From Candidatus Dechloromonas phosphoritropha (lineage in GTDB: Bacteria; Pseudomonadota; Gammaproteobacteria; Burkholderiales; Rhodocyclaceae), in contig JADKGN010000005.1 of assembly GCA_016722705.1 (NCBI GenBank), forward strand, positions 603,204 through 667,203: DNA of 64,000 nucleotides, in the 5' to 3' direction. Each line of letters opens with the position of its first letter. The first letter of the stretch is position 1. Positions 16,052 through 25,900 of the stretch are shown one piece after another. The position numbers and the translations under genes were made by a program. The notes beneath the pieces are model-generated. The model worked only from the letters and a program-made list of their open reading frames with translations. It did not search any database and was not told the DNA's origin.

Positions 16052-16999
16052 TCAGGGAATCGGCACCGCGCGGATCAGCGCCGCGATGTCCTCAGCCTTG
16101 GCCATCCCGGTTCCCTGCGTCGCGCGCAGACGATGGCGGGCGACTGCGGGAAGAACGACCTGAATGTCGTCCGGCAACACCATCTCGCGTCCGTCCAGCC
16201 AGGCCCAGGCGCGTGCCGCTGCGAGCAGGGCGAGACCGGCCCGCGGCGAGAGGCCATGCTGGAAGGCAGGGTCGCGGCGGCTAGCCGCGACCAGGGCCTG
16301 GACGTAGTCGATCAGCGGCTCGGCGGCATGTACCGTGGTGACCTCGCGCTGAAGGGACGGCAGTTCGCATGCGGCGATCATTGGCGCCAGTTGATCGGCC
16401 AGCGCGCGCTGACCGCCAGCCTTCAGCAGCGCGCGTTCGGCATTGCGGTCGGGGTAGCCGAGCTCGATTCGCATCAGGAAGCGGTCCAGTTGCGACTCGG
16501 GCAGCGGAAAGGTGCCGATCTGGTGCGACGGGTTCTGCGTCGCAATGACGAAGAACGGGTCAGGCAGCGGGCGGGTTTCGCCTTCGACCGTGACTTGGCG
16601 TTCCTCCATCGCTTCGAGCAGGGCGCTTTGCGTTTTCGGGGTCGCACGGTTGATCTCGTCGGCAAGGACCAGTTGGGAAAAGATCGGGCCGGGCAGGAAG
16701 TGAAATTCGCCAAGCTGCCGCTCGTAGATCGAGACGCCGGTGATGTCGGCCGGCAACAGGTCGCTGGTGAATTGGATGCGCGAGAAATCAAGGCCGAGCA
16801 AGCGCGCCAGTGCGTGTGCCAGAGTTGTCTTGCCGACGCCGGGCAGGTCTTCAATCAGCAGGTGGCCGCCGGCGAGCAGGCAGGCGAGCGCCTGGCGAAT
16901 CTCGTATTGCTTGCCGAGAATGACGCGGTCGGCGGCTGCGAGCACGGGGTCGAGCGGACGCGGCCTGGTGCCGAGATTCGGGAGCGTGACGGCGAACAT
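16052..16999 (-). CDS. moxR: MoxR-family AAA+ ATPase
   Basis: The 315-residue protein has Walker A LIEDLPGVGKTTLAHALAR, the MoxR-specific IQFTSDLLPADITG, Walker B LVLADEINRATPKTQSALLEAMEE, sensor text PFFVIATQNP and arginine-finger region ESQLDRFLMRIELGYP. MoxR ATPases act as chaperone-like remodellers with DUF58 partners. It is the first gene of the minus-strand envelope operon, with 4 bases to the DUF58 gene. The divergent histone-deacetylase-like gene starts 123 bases away, so 17000-17122 should hold both promoters. Confidence 0.95.
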   Translation of the reverse strand: MFAVTLPNLGTRPRPLDPVLAAADRVILGKQYEIRQALACLLAGGHLLIEDLPGVGKTTLAHALARLLGLDFSRIQFTSDLLPADITGVSIYERQLGEFHFLPGPIFSQLVLADEINRATPKTQSALLEAMEERQVTVEGETRPLPDPFFVIATQNPSHQIGTFPLPESQLDRFLMRIELGYPDRNAERALLKAGGQRALADQLAPMIAACELPSLQREVTTVHAAEPLIDYVQALVAASRRDPAFQHGLSPRAGLALLAAARAWAWLDGREMVLPDDIQVVLPAVARHRLRATQGTGMAKAEDIAALIRAVPIP

Positions 17000-17122
17000 C
17001 GGGTATTCCGGAAAATGGTGGTGCAGTCCATTCTAATGCTTGAAGCGGTGTGCTGATTGGGTCGATAATCACATTTCGCCGTGCTCCTTCCTGGTGCGCC
17101 GGTCCACAGAGAGAGAGAACAA

Positions 17123-18049
17123 GTGACGACCACTGCATTCATCACCCATCGCGACTGCCTGTTGCACGACATGGGTATGCATCACCCGGAATGTCCGCAA
17201 CGTCTTACCGCCATCAATGATCACTTGATCGCCCAAGGGATCGACGCCTATTTCAACTATCACGACGCGCCGCTTGCCACATTCGAGCAGTTGCTGCGTG
17301 TACATCCGGCTTCGCACCTTGAACGCATCAAGCGTGCCTCCCCGATGCACGGCGTGGTCCATCTCGACCCGGACACCGCCATGAACCCGCACACCTGGCA
17401 GGCAGCCCTGCGTGCCGCGGGCGCTGGTTGTCTTGCGGTAGACCTGGTCATGGGCGACGAGTGTGAAAACGCCTTCTGCGCCGTCCGCCCACCCGGACAC
17501 CATGCCGAGCGCACCAACCCGATGGGCTTCTGCTTCTTCAACAACATCGCTGTCGCTGCCCGTCATGCCCTCGCCAAGCATGGCCTCGAACGCGTGGCGA
17601 TCATCGATTTCGATGTCCATCATGGCAACGGCACGGAAGACTGCTTCGCCGGCGACAATCACGTGCTGATGTGCAGCATCTTCCAGCACCCCTTCTATCC
17701 CTACAGTGGCACCGACAAGCCGGCGGCCAACATGTGCAATGTGCCGCTGGCGGCAGGTAGCGGCGGCGAGGAGTTCAGGGATGCGGTAATCCAGGTCTGG
17801 ATGCCGCGCCTGATGGACTTCAAGCCGCAGATGATCTTCATCTCGGCCGGCTTTGACGGGCACTACGAGGATGATATGGGTGGCCTAAAACTGCTCGAGA
17901 AGGACTACGCCTGGTGCACCAAGGAATTGAAGAAACTGGCTGCCGAGTTCTCGGACAGGCGTATTGTTTCCATGCTTGAAGGCGGTTACGTCATGACTTC
18001 CCTGGCGCGCAGCGTCGGCGCCCATCTGCGAATTCTGGCCGATCTCTAG
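17123..18049 (+). CDS. histone deacetylase/AcuC/AphA family hydrolase
   Basis: I choose the GTG at 17123 (VTTTAFITHRDC), giving 308 residues, because upstream codons are not family-like and AGAGAGAGAA precedes it. Zinc-site motifs are clear: FCAVRPPGHHAERTNPMGFCFFNN, IIDFDVHHGNGTEDCF and ISAGFDGHYEDDMG. Bacterial members deacetylate small amides, polyamines or acetyl-lysine. The substrate here is unknown. No truncation is seen. Confidence 0.93.
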   Translation: MTTTAFITHRDCLLHDMGMHHPECPQRLTAINDHLIAQGIDAYFNYHDAPLATFEQLLRVHPASHLERIKRASPMHGVVHLDPDTAMNPHTWQAALRAAGAGCLAVDLVMGDECENAFCAVRPPGHHAERTNPMGFCFFNNIAVAARHALAKHGLERVAIIDFDVHHGNGTEDCFAGDNHVLMCSIFQHPFYPYSGTDKPAANMCNVPLAAGSGGEEFRDAVIQVWMPRLMDFKPQMIFISAGFDGHYEDDMGGLKLLEKDYAWCTKELKKLAAEFSDRRIVSMLEGGYVMTSLARSVGAHLRILADL

Positions 18050-18132
18050 GCGCGGATTTCCTGAGGAAAGAATGCGGGGTGAGGTAAAATCGTGCCCTCT
18101 CTCCTGTTTCCAACGTTTAACCGGACGAATTA

Positions 18133-19359
18133 ATGGCGTTGATTGTTCAAAAATATGGTGGAACCTCGGTGGGAAATCCCGAGCGCATCAAGAATGTAGC
18201 GCAGCGCGTTGCCAGGTTCCAGGCTCAGGGTCACCAGGTCGTAGTTGTGCTTTCCGCGATGAGCGGAGAAACCAACAAGCTTATCGCGCTGGCCAAGGAA
18301 GTGCAGGCCAACCCCGATCCGAGGGAACTGGACATGGTGATGTCTACCGGCGAGCAGGTCAGCATCGGTTTGCTGGCCATGGCGCTCAAGGACATCGGCT
18401 GCCCGGCCAGAAGCTACACCGGCGGACAGATAAAGGTGCTGACCGACGCCACCTTCACCAAGGCGCGCATCCTGTCGATCGATGAAGCCAACATGCGCCG
18501 CGATCTCGATGCCGGCAACGTCATCGTCGTTGCCGGTTTTCAGGGTGTCGATGCCGACGGTAACATCACGACGCTGGGGCGCGGCGGTTCCGATACTTCC
18601 GCCGTCGCCATGGCTGCCACGCTGAAAGCTGAAGAGTGCCAAATCTACACTGACGTAGATGGGGTCTATACCACTGACCCGCGCGTTGTGCCCGAGGCCT
18701 GCAAGCTAAACACCATCACCTTCGAGGAAATGCTGGAAATGGCCAGCCTCGGCTCCAAGGTGCTGCAGATCCGCTCGGTCGAGTTTGCCGGCAAGTACAA
18801 GGTCAAACTGCGCGTTCTTTCCAGCTTCCAGGACGAAGGGGAAGGCACGCTGATCACTGTTGAGGAAGAAAAAAACATGGAACAACCAATCATCTCCGGT
18901 ATTGCCTTCAACCGCGATGAAGCCAAGCTGACCATGCTCGGGGTGCCGGACAAGCCCGGAATCGCTTACCAGATACTTGGCGCGATCGCCGACGCCAACA
19001 TCGACGTCGACATGATCATCCAGAACGTCAGCCACGACGGCAACACTGACGTTTCATTCACGGTCAACCGAAGCGATTTCGCCAAGGCGACCGCCATTCT
19101 CGAAGGTGTCAAGAAAAAGCTCGGTGCACGCGAAATCACGGGCGACAACAAGATCTGCAAGGTTTCCGCAGTGGGCGTCGGCATGCGCTCGCATCCGGGG
19201 GTCGCCAGCCAGATGTTCAAGGCGCTAGCTGACGAAGGCATAAACATCAAAATGATCTCGACTTCCGAAATCAAGATATCGGTCGTGCTCGATGAAAAGT
19301 ATCTGGAACTGGCCGTTCGCGTGCTGCACCGCACTTTCGGCCTCGATCAACAAGTTTGA
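18133..19359 (+). CDS. lysC: aspartate kinase
   Basis: The 408-residue protein begins MALIVQKYGGTSVGNPERI with the amino-acid kinase phosphate-binding text. It contains VVLSAMSGETNKL and TLGRGGSDTSAVAMAATL and ends with two ACT domains (about 265-335 and 345-408; LTMLGVPDKPGIAYQILGAIADANI). It phosphorylates aspartate at the entry to lysine, threonine and methionine synthesis. The ACT pair gives feedback control. It is placed just before tRNA-Ser. The 18050-18132 leader has no obvious attenuator. Confidence 0.97.
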   Translation: MALIVQKYGGTSVGNPERIKNVAQRVARFQAQGHQVVVVLSAMSGETNKLIALAKEVQANPDPRELDMVMSTGEQVSIGLLAMALKDIGCPARSYTGGQIKVLTDATFTKARILSIDEANMRRDLDAGNVIVVAGFQGVDADGNITTLGRGGSDTSAVAMAATLKAEECQIYTDVDGVYTTDPRVVPEACKLNTITFEEMLEMASLGSKVLQIRSVEFAGKYKVKLRVLSSFQDEGEGTLITVEEEKNMEQPIISGIAFNRDEAKLTMLGVPDKPGIAYQILGAIADANIDVDMIIQNVSHDGNTDVSFTVNRSDFAKATAILEGVKKKLGAREITGDNKICKVSAVGVGMRSHPGVASQMFKALADEGINIKMISTSEIKISVVLDEKYLELAVRVLHRTFGLDQQV

Positions 19360-19410
19360 CCGCAGGGCGCGGACGATATATCATCCGCGCCTTCGTTGAA
19401 GTCTGGATCC

Positions 19411-19504
19411 GGAGACGTGGCCGAGAGGTCGAAGGCACTCCCCTGCTAAGGGAGCATACGGGCATAAACCTGTATCGAGGGTTCGAATCCCTCCGTCTCC
19501 GCCA
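19411..19504 (+). tRNA. tRNA-Ser (GCT anticodon)
   Basis: Acceptor strands GGAGACG and CGTCTCC pair exactly, and discriminator G plus encoded CCA follow. The anticodon arm CTCCC-CTGCTAA-GGGAG places GCT in the loop. The T arm carries GGTTCGAATCC, and there is a long class II variable arm (ATACGGGCATAAACCTGTAT). It decodes AGC/AGU serine codons. All arms are intact. Confidence 0.97.
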
Positions 19505-19516
19505 GTAATAACATTT

Positions 19517-19544
19517 AAGCCCATGATTCTTTGGGCTTTTTTGT
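19517..19544 (+). terminator. Rho-independent terminator after tRNA-Ser
   Basis: AAGCCCA (19517-19523) pairs with TGGGCTT (19532-19538) around an 8-base loop and is followed by a run of T. It terminates the tRNA transcript. Confidence 0.85.
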
Positions 19545-20098
19545 TTTCATAGCGGATGCGACTATCAATTCAACTATCGAAAGTCGGCTCGGTTGGCTGA
19601 TTACCGCCGTCCCGCCAGCGCCGACTTTCTGACGTGAGGCCGCTACCCGCCATATTGTAGACTGCCGATATTGCATTCCCAATGGCGGTTCAAGGTTGTC
19701 AGCGGCCCATCATGCTTTTCGGCAATCGGGCCGGATTTGTTAAGGGTTGTCAGATGCCAGCCCTGACCGGCATGGCTGCTGGGCACGGGAGTTGCTCATT
19801 GGGCTGGCGTCAGACAAGCGCCGAGGGAGGAAACCGCGGGGAGCACGACGGCGATATCAGGAAAGGCGACGGGCTATGGGGATTTGACTGCCTGGATTGC
19901 CGACTGAGACGAGGATCAAGCCGGTCAGCGAGGTGACGGCCGCGTTCAATCGGCCAGCCTCTGAGGGGATAGGCCAGGTTTTTGGGTGTCGCACCCTGCC
20001 AGAATGGGCATTGCCGTAGCGCCAGGCAATCGCTTCCCGTATCGTCACTATTGGCGGCAGTGATGACGGACAGTTGAGATATTGAGAGAGCGATGCGC
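19545..20098. other. mobile-element flank without a gene
   Basis: No supported coding region. GAAAGTCGGC (19579-19588) and GCCGACTTTC (19620-19629) form an inverted repeat, as at transposon ends. The rest resembles the non-coding 3' side of the IS91-type unit that starts at 20099. Nothing else is recognised. Confidence 0.45.
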
Positions 20099-21324
20099 TC
20101 ATCGTGCGACGCGTTGCAGTGGTGGTGCGCTGATCGGCTGCCCGCGCCCGAAAGTCTCGATGACGACCATCGCTGCCCCACAGTCAGGACAGATGAACGT
20201 AGGTTGCTTGATATCCGTTGGTGCCGGCGCATCCTCGGTTGCTGCAACGCCCGCGGGCGCCACCTGCAACAGTTCACGGACCCGCGCCAGATTCTCCCGG
20301 CGTCCGGCATTGGCGATCAACCCATAGTGGCGGATCCGGTGAAATCCACTGGGCAGGACATGCAGCAGGAAACGGCGCATGAACTCGCCCGGATTAAGCG
20401 TCATGGTCTTGTAACGGGTTTGGCGATTGGCCCGGTAATCCTTCCAGCGAAAGGTAATGCCACGGTCGTCCATGGCCACCAGTCGTTGATTCGAGATCGC
20501 CACCCGATGGGTATAGCGCGACAGATAAGCCAGCACCGCCGCCGGGCCGGCAAACGGGCGCTTGGCATAGACCACCCATTCGCACTGACGTAACGGGCGC
20601 AACCAATCAGTGAATTGTTGGGTCGTTGTTAGCGCCGCGTACTCACCGAAGAGCTGTAACAGGCCGGCACGATGTGCCTTGTCGAGTTCTTCGAGCAAGC
20701 GCCGCCGGAATAAGCGGGAGAGGATACGAACGGGCAGGAAGAACCCTGGCTTGCAGGCAATCCAACGCGACCCGTCGGGGGACAGGCCGCCGCCCGGGAC
20801 AATGCCATGGACGTGGGGATGATGGGTCAATGCCGATCCCCAAGTATGCAACACCAGCGTGGCGCCGATTTGCGCGCCCAGATGCCTGGGATCAGCGGCA
20901 ATGGTGCTCAGCGTCTCTACGGCCACCTCGAACAACAGGCGATAAATGCCGGCCTTGTTGGTGTACGCGATAGCGCTGATCGGTGCCGGCAAGGTGAATA
21001 CCACGTGGTAGTAATCCACGGGCAGCAAGTCGGCCTGGCGTGCTGCAAGCCAGCGTTGCGCCGCACTGGCCTGGCACTTTGGGCAATGCCGGTTGCGACA
21101 GGAGTTGTCCCCCAAGGGGACTTCCTTCGGGGCGTAGGCAATCTCCGCATGGTCACAGGCATTGTGCAATGCAACACATGTCCCCCCAGTGCCGCGCTGC
21201 GGCACTGCTCGATGGCCGACATGACCTTGAGTTGCCCCAGACTCAGGTGAGCCTGCTGCGTTTGGCGCCAAGCCGGCCCATGGGTCCGGAAGATGTCCGC
21301 GACCTCGAGGGCAGAACGCCCCAT
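20099..21324 (-). pseudogene. IS91-family (Y2/HUH) transposase, frameshifted
   Basis: The N-terminal part starts at 21324 (MGRSALEVADIFRTHGPAW, SLGQLKVMSAIEQCRSAALGG). After a frameshift near 21175 the main part follows: NSCRNRHCPKCQ zinc motif, VDYYHVVFTLPAPI, GATLVLHTWGSALTHHPHVHGIVPGGG (the HUH-type histidines), YLSRYTHRVAISN and a C-terminal zinc ribbon ICPDCG. IS91 enzymes move by rolling-circle transposition. Residues APKEVPLGD between EIAY and NSCRN are an extra 27-base insertion that leaves the frame open. The single frameshift should disable it. Confidence 0.88.
21107..21133 (-). repeat. 27-base in-frame micro-insertion (copy A)
   Basis: On the coding strand the insert centres on GAAGGAAGTCCCCTTGGGG and adds APKEVPLGD to the IS91 transposase between two otherwise contiguous conserved blocks (IAY / NSCRNRHC). 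Its 3' part is a hairpin, GTCCCC-TTG-GGGGAC. Related inserts lie at 21697 and 49087. Confidence 0.6.
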
Positions 21325-21333
21325 GGCGATAAG

Positions 21334-22233
21334 CTATGCGGGGTTCAGATTCTCCAGCGGGCTGATCACTTCGCGCAGGATGTCGGTGGCGACCTGGGTG
21401 TACAGCGCGGTGGTATCGAGTTTCTTATGCCCGAGCAGAACCTGGATCACGCGGATATCCACTTTCTGTTCCAGCAGGTGGGTGGCGAAACTGTGACGCA
21501 GGGTGTGCATCGAGATGCGCTTGTCGATCCGGGCCGCCTCCGCCGCGGCATGGATGGCGCGGTTGAGTTGGCGGGTGCTGAGCGAATCGATCGGGTTCAG
21601 GCCGGGAAACAGCCAGCCACCATCAAGCATCTTGCCCTGCGCACGGGCGACGCGCCACCAGACGCGCAGGCGTTCGAGCAGAACGGGTGAGAGTATGGCA
21701 TCCCACAGGGACTTCCTTTGGTCGTAGCGATCTTTATGGCCCTTGCCTTGTTCAACCCGTAGCGTCATGCGCTGGCTGTCGATGTCACCGACCTTGAGGG
21801 AAATCACCTCGCTGGCGCGCAATCCAGCCCCGTAGGCAACGGAGAGCGCGGTCTGGTGCTTCAGGTTGCCGACAGCAACAATCAGGCGCGACACTTCTTC
21901 GCGGCTCAGTATCACCGGCAGTGTGCGCGGGACTCGTACAGGCTGCATCTTGGCCATCAACTCGACATGACCGAGCGTCACGTCGAAGAAGAATTTCAGC
22001 CCGGTGATTGCGGCATTGAGCGAGACGGGCGATATGCCGTGATCGACCAGGTGCAACTGGTAGCGTCGCAGGTCTTCGATGGTCGCGGTGTCCGGCGAGC
22101 AACCCAGGAAACCGGCGAATTGCCGAACGGCGCGAATATAGTGAGTCTGGGTCTTGTCGCATAGCTTGCGCATCCGCATGTCGTCGATCATGCGTTGACG
22201 CAACGGGCTGATGCTTTGGGTCGTGATGGTCAT
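21334..22233 (-). CDS. tyrosine recombinase paired with IS91
   Basis: The 299-residue protein has an N-terminal core-binding domain (PLRQRMIDDMRMRKLCDKTQTHYIRAVRQF). Its catalytic domain shows R (YGAGLRASEVISL), K, HxxR (MHTLRHSFATHLLE), GHKKLDTT and the tyrosine in ALYTQV. Such recombinases regularly accompany this IS91 branch. Eight or nine residues (DQRKSLWD with flank) sit between KDRY and LSPVLL where relatives are continuous. This is a micro-insertion in the catalytic domain that keeps the frame. All catalytic residues remain. Confidence 0.9.
   Translation of the reverse strand: MTITTQSISPLRQRMIDDMRMRKLCDKTQTHYIRAVRQFAGFLGCSPDTATIEDLRRYQLHLVDHGISPVSLNAAITGLKFFFDVTLGHVELMAKMQPVRVPRTLPVILSREEVSRLIVAVGNLKHQTALSVAYGAGLRASEVISLKVGDIDSQRMTLRVEQGKGHKDRYDQRKSLWDAILSPVLLERLRVWWRVARAQGKMLDGGWLFPGLNPIDSLSTRQLNRAIHAAAEAARIDKRISMHTLRHSFATHLLEQKVDIRVIQVLLGHKKLDTTALYTQVATDILREVISPLENLNPA
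21697..21723 (-). repeat. 24-27-base in-frame micro-insertion (copy B)
   Basis: The coding-strand insert contains AAGGAAGTCCCTGTGGGA and adds DQRKSLWD(A) to the recombinase after KDRY. The TCCC-TGT-GGGA hairpin is shared with copy C at 49087, and GGAA(G/A)TCCC with both other copies. Confidence 0.65.
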
Positions 22234-22906
22234 GGCGCTGCTCCTGTCGAGTAACGAGGCGGATTGCCTCAGTTCTCAACATAGGAAACAGCACGCCAAT
22301 CTCAAAGATACTCAGCCGCTTATGCGTAGACTCTACCGCGCGAGCGGTTTAGTCCATCGACCCAGACCTGCCACTCGAGTAGGAACTTTGAATGGCTGCA
22401 ATACGATAGATACCGGACGTACCAACGGGGTGAGTTTCGTGGCGCCAACTTGGACGCCCTGACCGCAGCCAGAACGCAAGTCGGTGGTGTTTGAGCCGAT
22501 AGCGCAGCTTTGGCCATTTCTTCTTTACGAGCCCCGCGGGCAGGTGGTGTCATCAACTGCGCGCCCAACCATCGGACTCCAAGACTTGCCGCTCGCAGCA
22601 CACCCGTCGGTCACCATAGCGAGAGGCGTCGCGCTCTAGCCCGGCTTCAGCGGCTTCGCCAAACCTTTGCTGCGGCGCTTCTTGCTACAGCGCGATTCCT
22701 ACGCTCCATAGCATGATGCAGTCGGCTTGACTATTGCGAATATTTGACTAGCCTAAGATTTATCACCACGAGTCAGTGCACAGGGCTTGTGGGATTACAC
22801 GGGGCAGCGAGACATGTGCTTCCTGCTCTTGGCACCAGTCCCATGCTGAGAGGGCGCACTTCGCAGCGGGCTCTCACCCTTAGTTCTGACGGATCGAGGA
22901 GGGGCG
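22234..22906. other. non-coding leader of the Tc toxin locus
   Basis: I find no gene in these 673 bases. The region separates the IS91 unit from the toxin operon and must hold the toxin promoter. TTGACT at about 22730 and TAAGAT at about 22754 are present, but the spacing is too long for a confident promoter. A strong RBS (GAGGAGGGG) ends it, 3 bases before the toxin ATG. Confidence 0.5.
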
Positions 22907-25900
22907 ATGGACGAGGCTTTCGCGAGCCAGTCGGGGAGTACCGCCGCCGAGCGACCAAGTGGCTTGTCGGTGCCCAATCTCACGCTGCCCAGGGGCGGGG
23001 GCGCCATTCGCGGCATGGGCGAGAAGTTTGCCGCTAATCCGGTTACCGGCAGCGGATCCGTGACCATCCCAATCGCCGCGTCTCCCGGGCGATCCGGGTT
23101 CGGGCCGCAGCTGTCGCTGTCGTACGACTCGTGTGTCGGCAACGGCCCATTCGGATTCGGATGGAATTTGTCCTTACCCGCGATCACACGGAAGACAGAT
23201 CGGGGCCTGCCACGCTACCGGGATGCCTTGGGCTCGGACGTCTTTATCCTCTCAGGCGCCGAGGATCTGGTGCCCGTTCTCGATCAGGTGGGCGGCAGTT
23301 GGAATGCCCGTTCGGTGCAGCGCGGGCTCTACGGCAATTCCTATCGTGTCGATGCCTATCGGCCGCGCGTCGAAGGGCTGTTTGCACGCATCGAGCGCTG
23401 GAGCAATGACAGCAATCCCGGCGATGTCTTCTGGCGCTCCATTTCGAAGGACAACATCACCACCTGGTACGGCCGCACCGCAGAGAGCCGTATCACCGAC
23501 CCGTCCGATCCGGCCCGGATCTTCTCCTGGCTCATCTGCAGCAGCCATGACGACAAGGGCAACGTCATGGTCTATGGCTACAAGGCCGAGGATGCCCAAG
23601 GGATCTCCGCATCTACCCTCAATGAGCGCAACCGCACGGCCCTGTCGCGATCGACAAACCGCTACCTCAAGCACATCCGCTACGGGAATCGCCTCCCCTA
23701 CTTCCCGGATTCGAGCCTGCCGGAGGCAGTCCCGCTGCCGGACGAGTGGCTGTTCGAACTTGTGCTCGATTACGGCGAGCACGATCCCGACGAGCCGCGG
23801 CCCGCGGTCGAAATCAGGCCCTGGGACTTGCGCAACGATTCATTCTCGAGCTATCGCGCCGGGTTCGATGTGCGCAGCTATCGTCTGTGCCAGCGCGTAC
23901 TGATGTTTCATCACTTTCCGGAGGAGGCGGACGTCGGCCCGGATTGCCTCGTGCGATCTACCGATCTCACCTATTCCTACGAGTTGGACCCCTCGAACGC
24001 CGACAACCCGATCTTCTCCTTCCTGCTGTCGGCCGTGCAGAACGGTTACCGGCGTGCGCCTGCCGGTGGCTATGTGCGCCGATCCCTGCCCGCGGTGGAA
24101 TTCGAGTACAGCCGTCCGATCATCAGCGGCGAGGTCAGTGACCTGGACCCCCGCAGCCTGGAGAACCTTCCAGTCGGCCTCGACGGCGGCCAGTACCAGT
24201 GGGTCGATCTCGATGGTGAGGGCCTCTCCGGAATCTTGAGCCAGCAAGCAGGGGCCTACTACTACAAGCCGAATCTGAGCCCGGCCGCCATCACCTCGGC
24301 GGCCGCGGTCGAGTTCGGGCCGACCCGATGCTTGGCGCAGCAGCCACCTCTGTCCGGCAATGCCAGCCAGCAGTGGCTTGATCTCGCTGGCGACGGACAG
24401 CTCGATCTGGTCTACCTGGATGGCCCGACACCCGGCTTCAGCGAACGGTCAGATGACTCAGGCTGGACCGGGTTCAAGCCCTTCGATTCCCTGCCGCGCA
24501 TCGACTGGGCAGACGCGAATCTGCGCTTCGTCGATCTGACCGGTGATGGTCACGCCGACGTGCTGATCACCGAGGACGACGCTTTCTGCTGGTACGCCTC
24601 GCTGGCGGAGGCCGGCTTCGCCCCGGCAGAACGCCTGCAGCAGGCGCTCGACGAGGAACAAGGCCCGCGCCTGGTCTTCGCCGACGGGAAGCAGTCGATC
24701 TATCTCGCTGACATGAGCGGTGACGGCCTCACCGATCTGGCGCGGGTGCGCAACGGCGAGGTGTGCTACTGGCCCAATCTCGGCTACGGCCGCTTCGGCG
24801 CCAAGGTCGGCATGGACAACGCCCCCTGGCTCGACCGGCCGGATCAGTTCGACCAGAGCCGCATCAGGCTCGCCGACATCGACGGCTCGGGGGTGATCGA
24901 TATCATCTATCTGGCCGCAGATGGTGTGAAGCTGTACTTCAACCAGTCGGGCAACAGCTGGGGCGCCGAACGCAAGCTGGCCGCGTTCCCGCCGCTGGAC
25001 AATCTGGCCGCCGTTCAGGTGGCCGATCTCATGGGCAACGGCACCGCCTGTCTCGTCTGGTCCTCACCGCTGGCCGGCGATGCCGCCAGTCCGATGCGCT
25101 ACGTGGACCTGATGGGCGGACAGAAGCCGCATTTGCTGACCCGCTCCGTCAACAACCTGGGCGCCGAGACCCTGGCGTTCTACGCCCCCTCGACCAAGTT
25201 CTACCTGGCCGATGCGTTCGCGGGCAAGCCCTGGATCACCAAGATTCCATTTCCGGTCCACGTGCTCGAACGGGTCGAAACCTGCGACCGCATCAGCGGC
25301 AATCGCTTCGTCACCCGTTACGCCTATCACCACGGCTACTTCGATGGCACCGAGCGCGAGTTCCGCGGCTTCGGCATGGTCGAGCAGTGGGACACCGAGG
25401 AATACGCCGCGCTGGCCGAAAGCCAGACACTGTCCCCGGGTACCAACATCGACGCCAGTTCCCACGTGCCGCCGGTTCTGACCCGCACCTGGTACCACAC
25501 CGGCGTCTACCTCGGCGGCGGGGGCATCTCGAACTATTTCGCCGGGCTCCTCGATGCCAACGACACCGGCGAGTACTACCGCGAGCCGGATTTGGACGAC
25601 GCCGAGGCAAAGGCCCTGCTGCTGGCCGATACCATCCTGCCCGAGGGTCTGACCACCGAGGAGGAACGCGAGGCCTGCCGCGCCCTCAAGGGCGCCATGC
25701 TGCGGCAGGAAGTCTACGCGCTGGACGACAGCGAAAAAGAGGCGCATCCCTACGCGGTCACCGAGCAGAACTTCACCCTGCGCATGCTGCAGCCGAAGGC
25801 GGGCAACCCCCATGCGGTGTTCTTCTCGCACCCGCGCGAGGCCATCAGCTATCACTACGAACGCAAGCCCGCCGATCCACGCATCGGCCATGCCCTGACG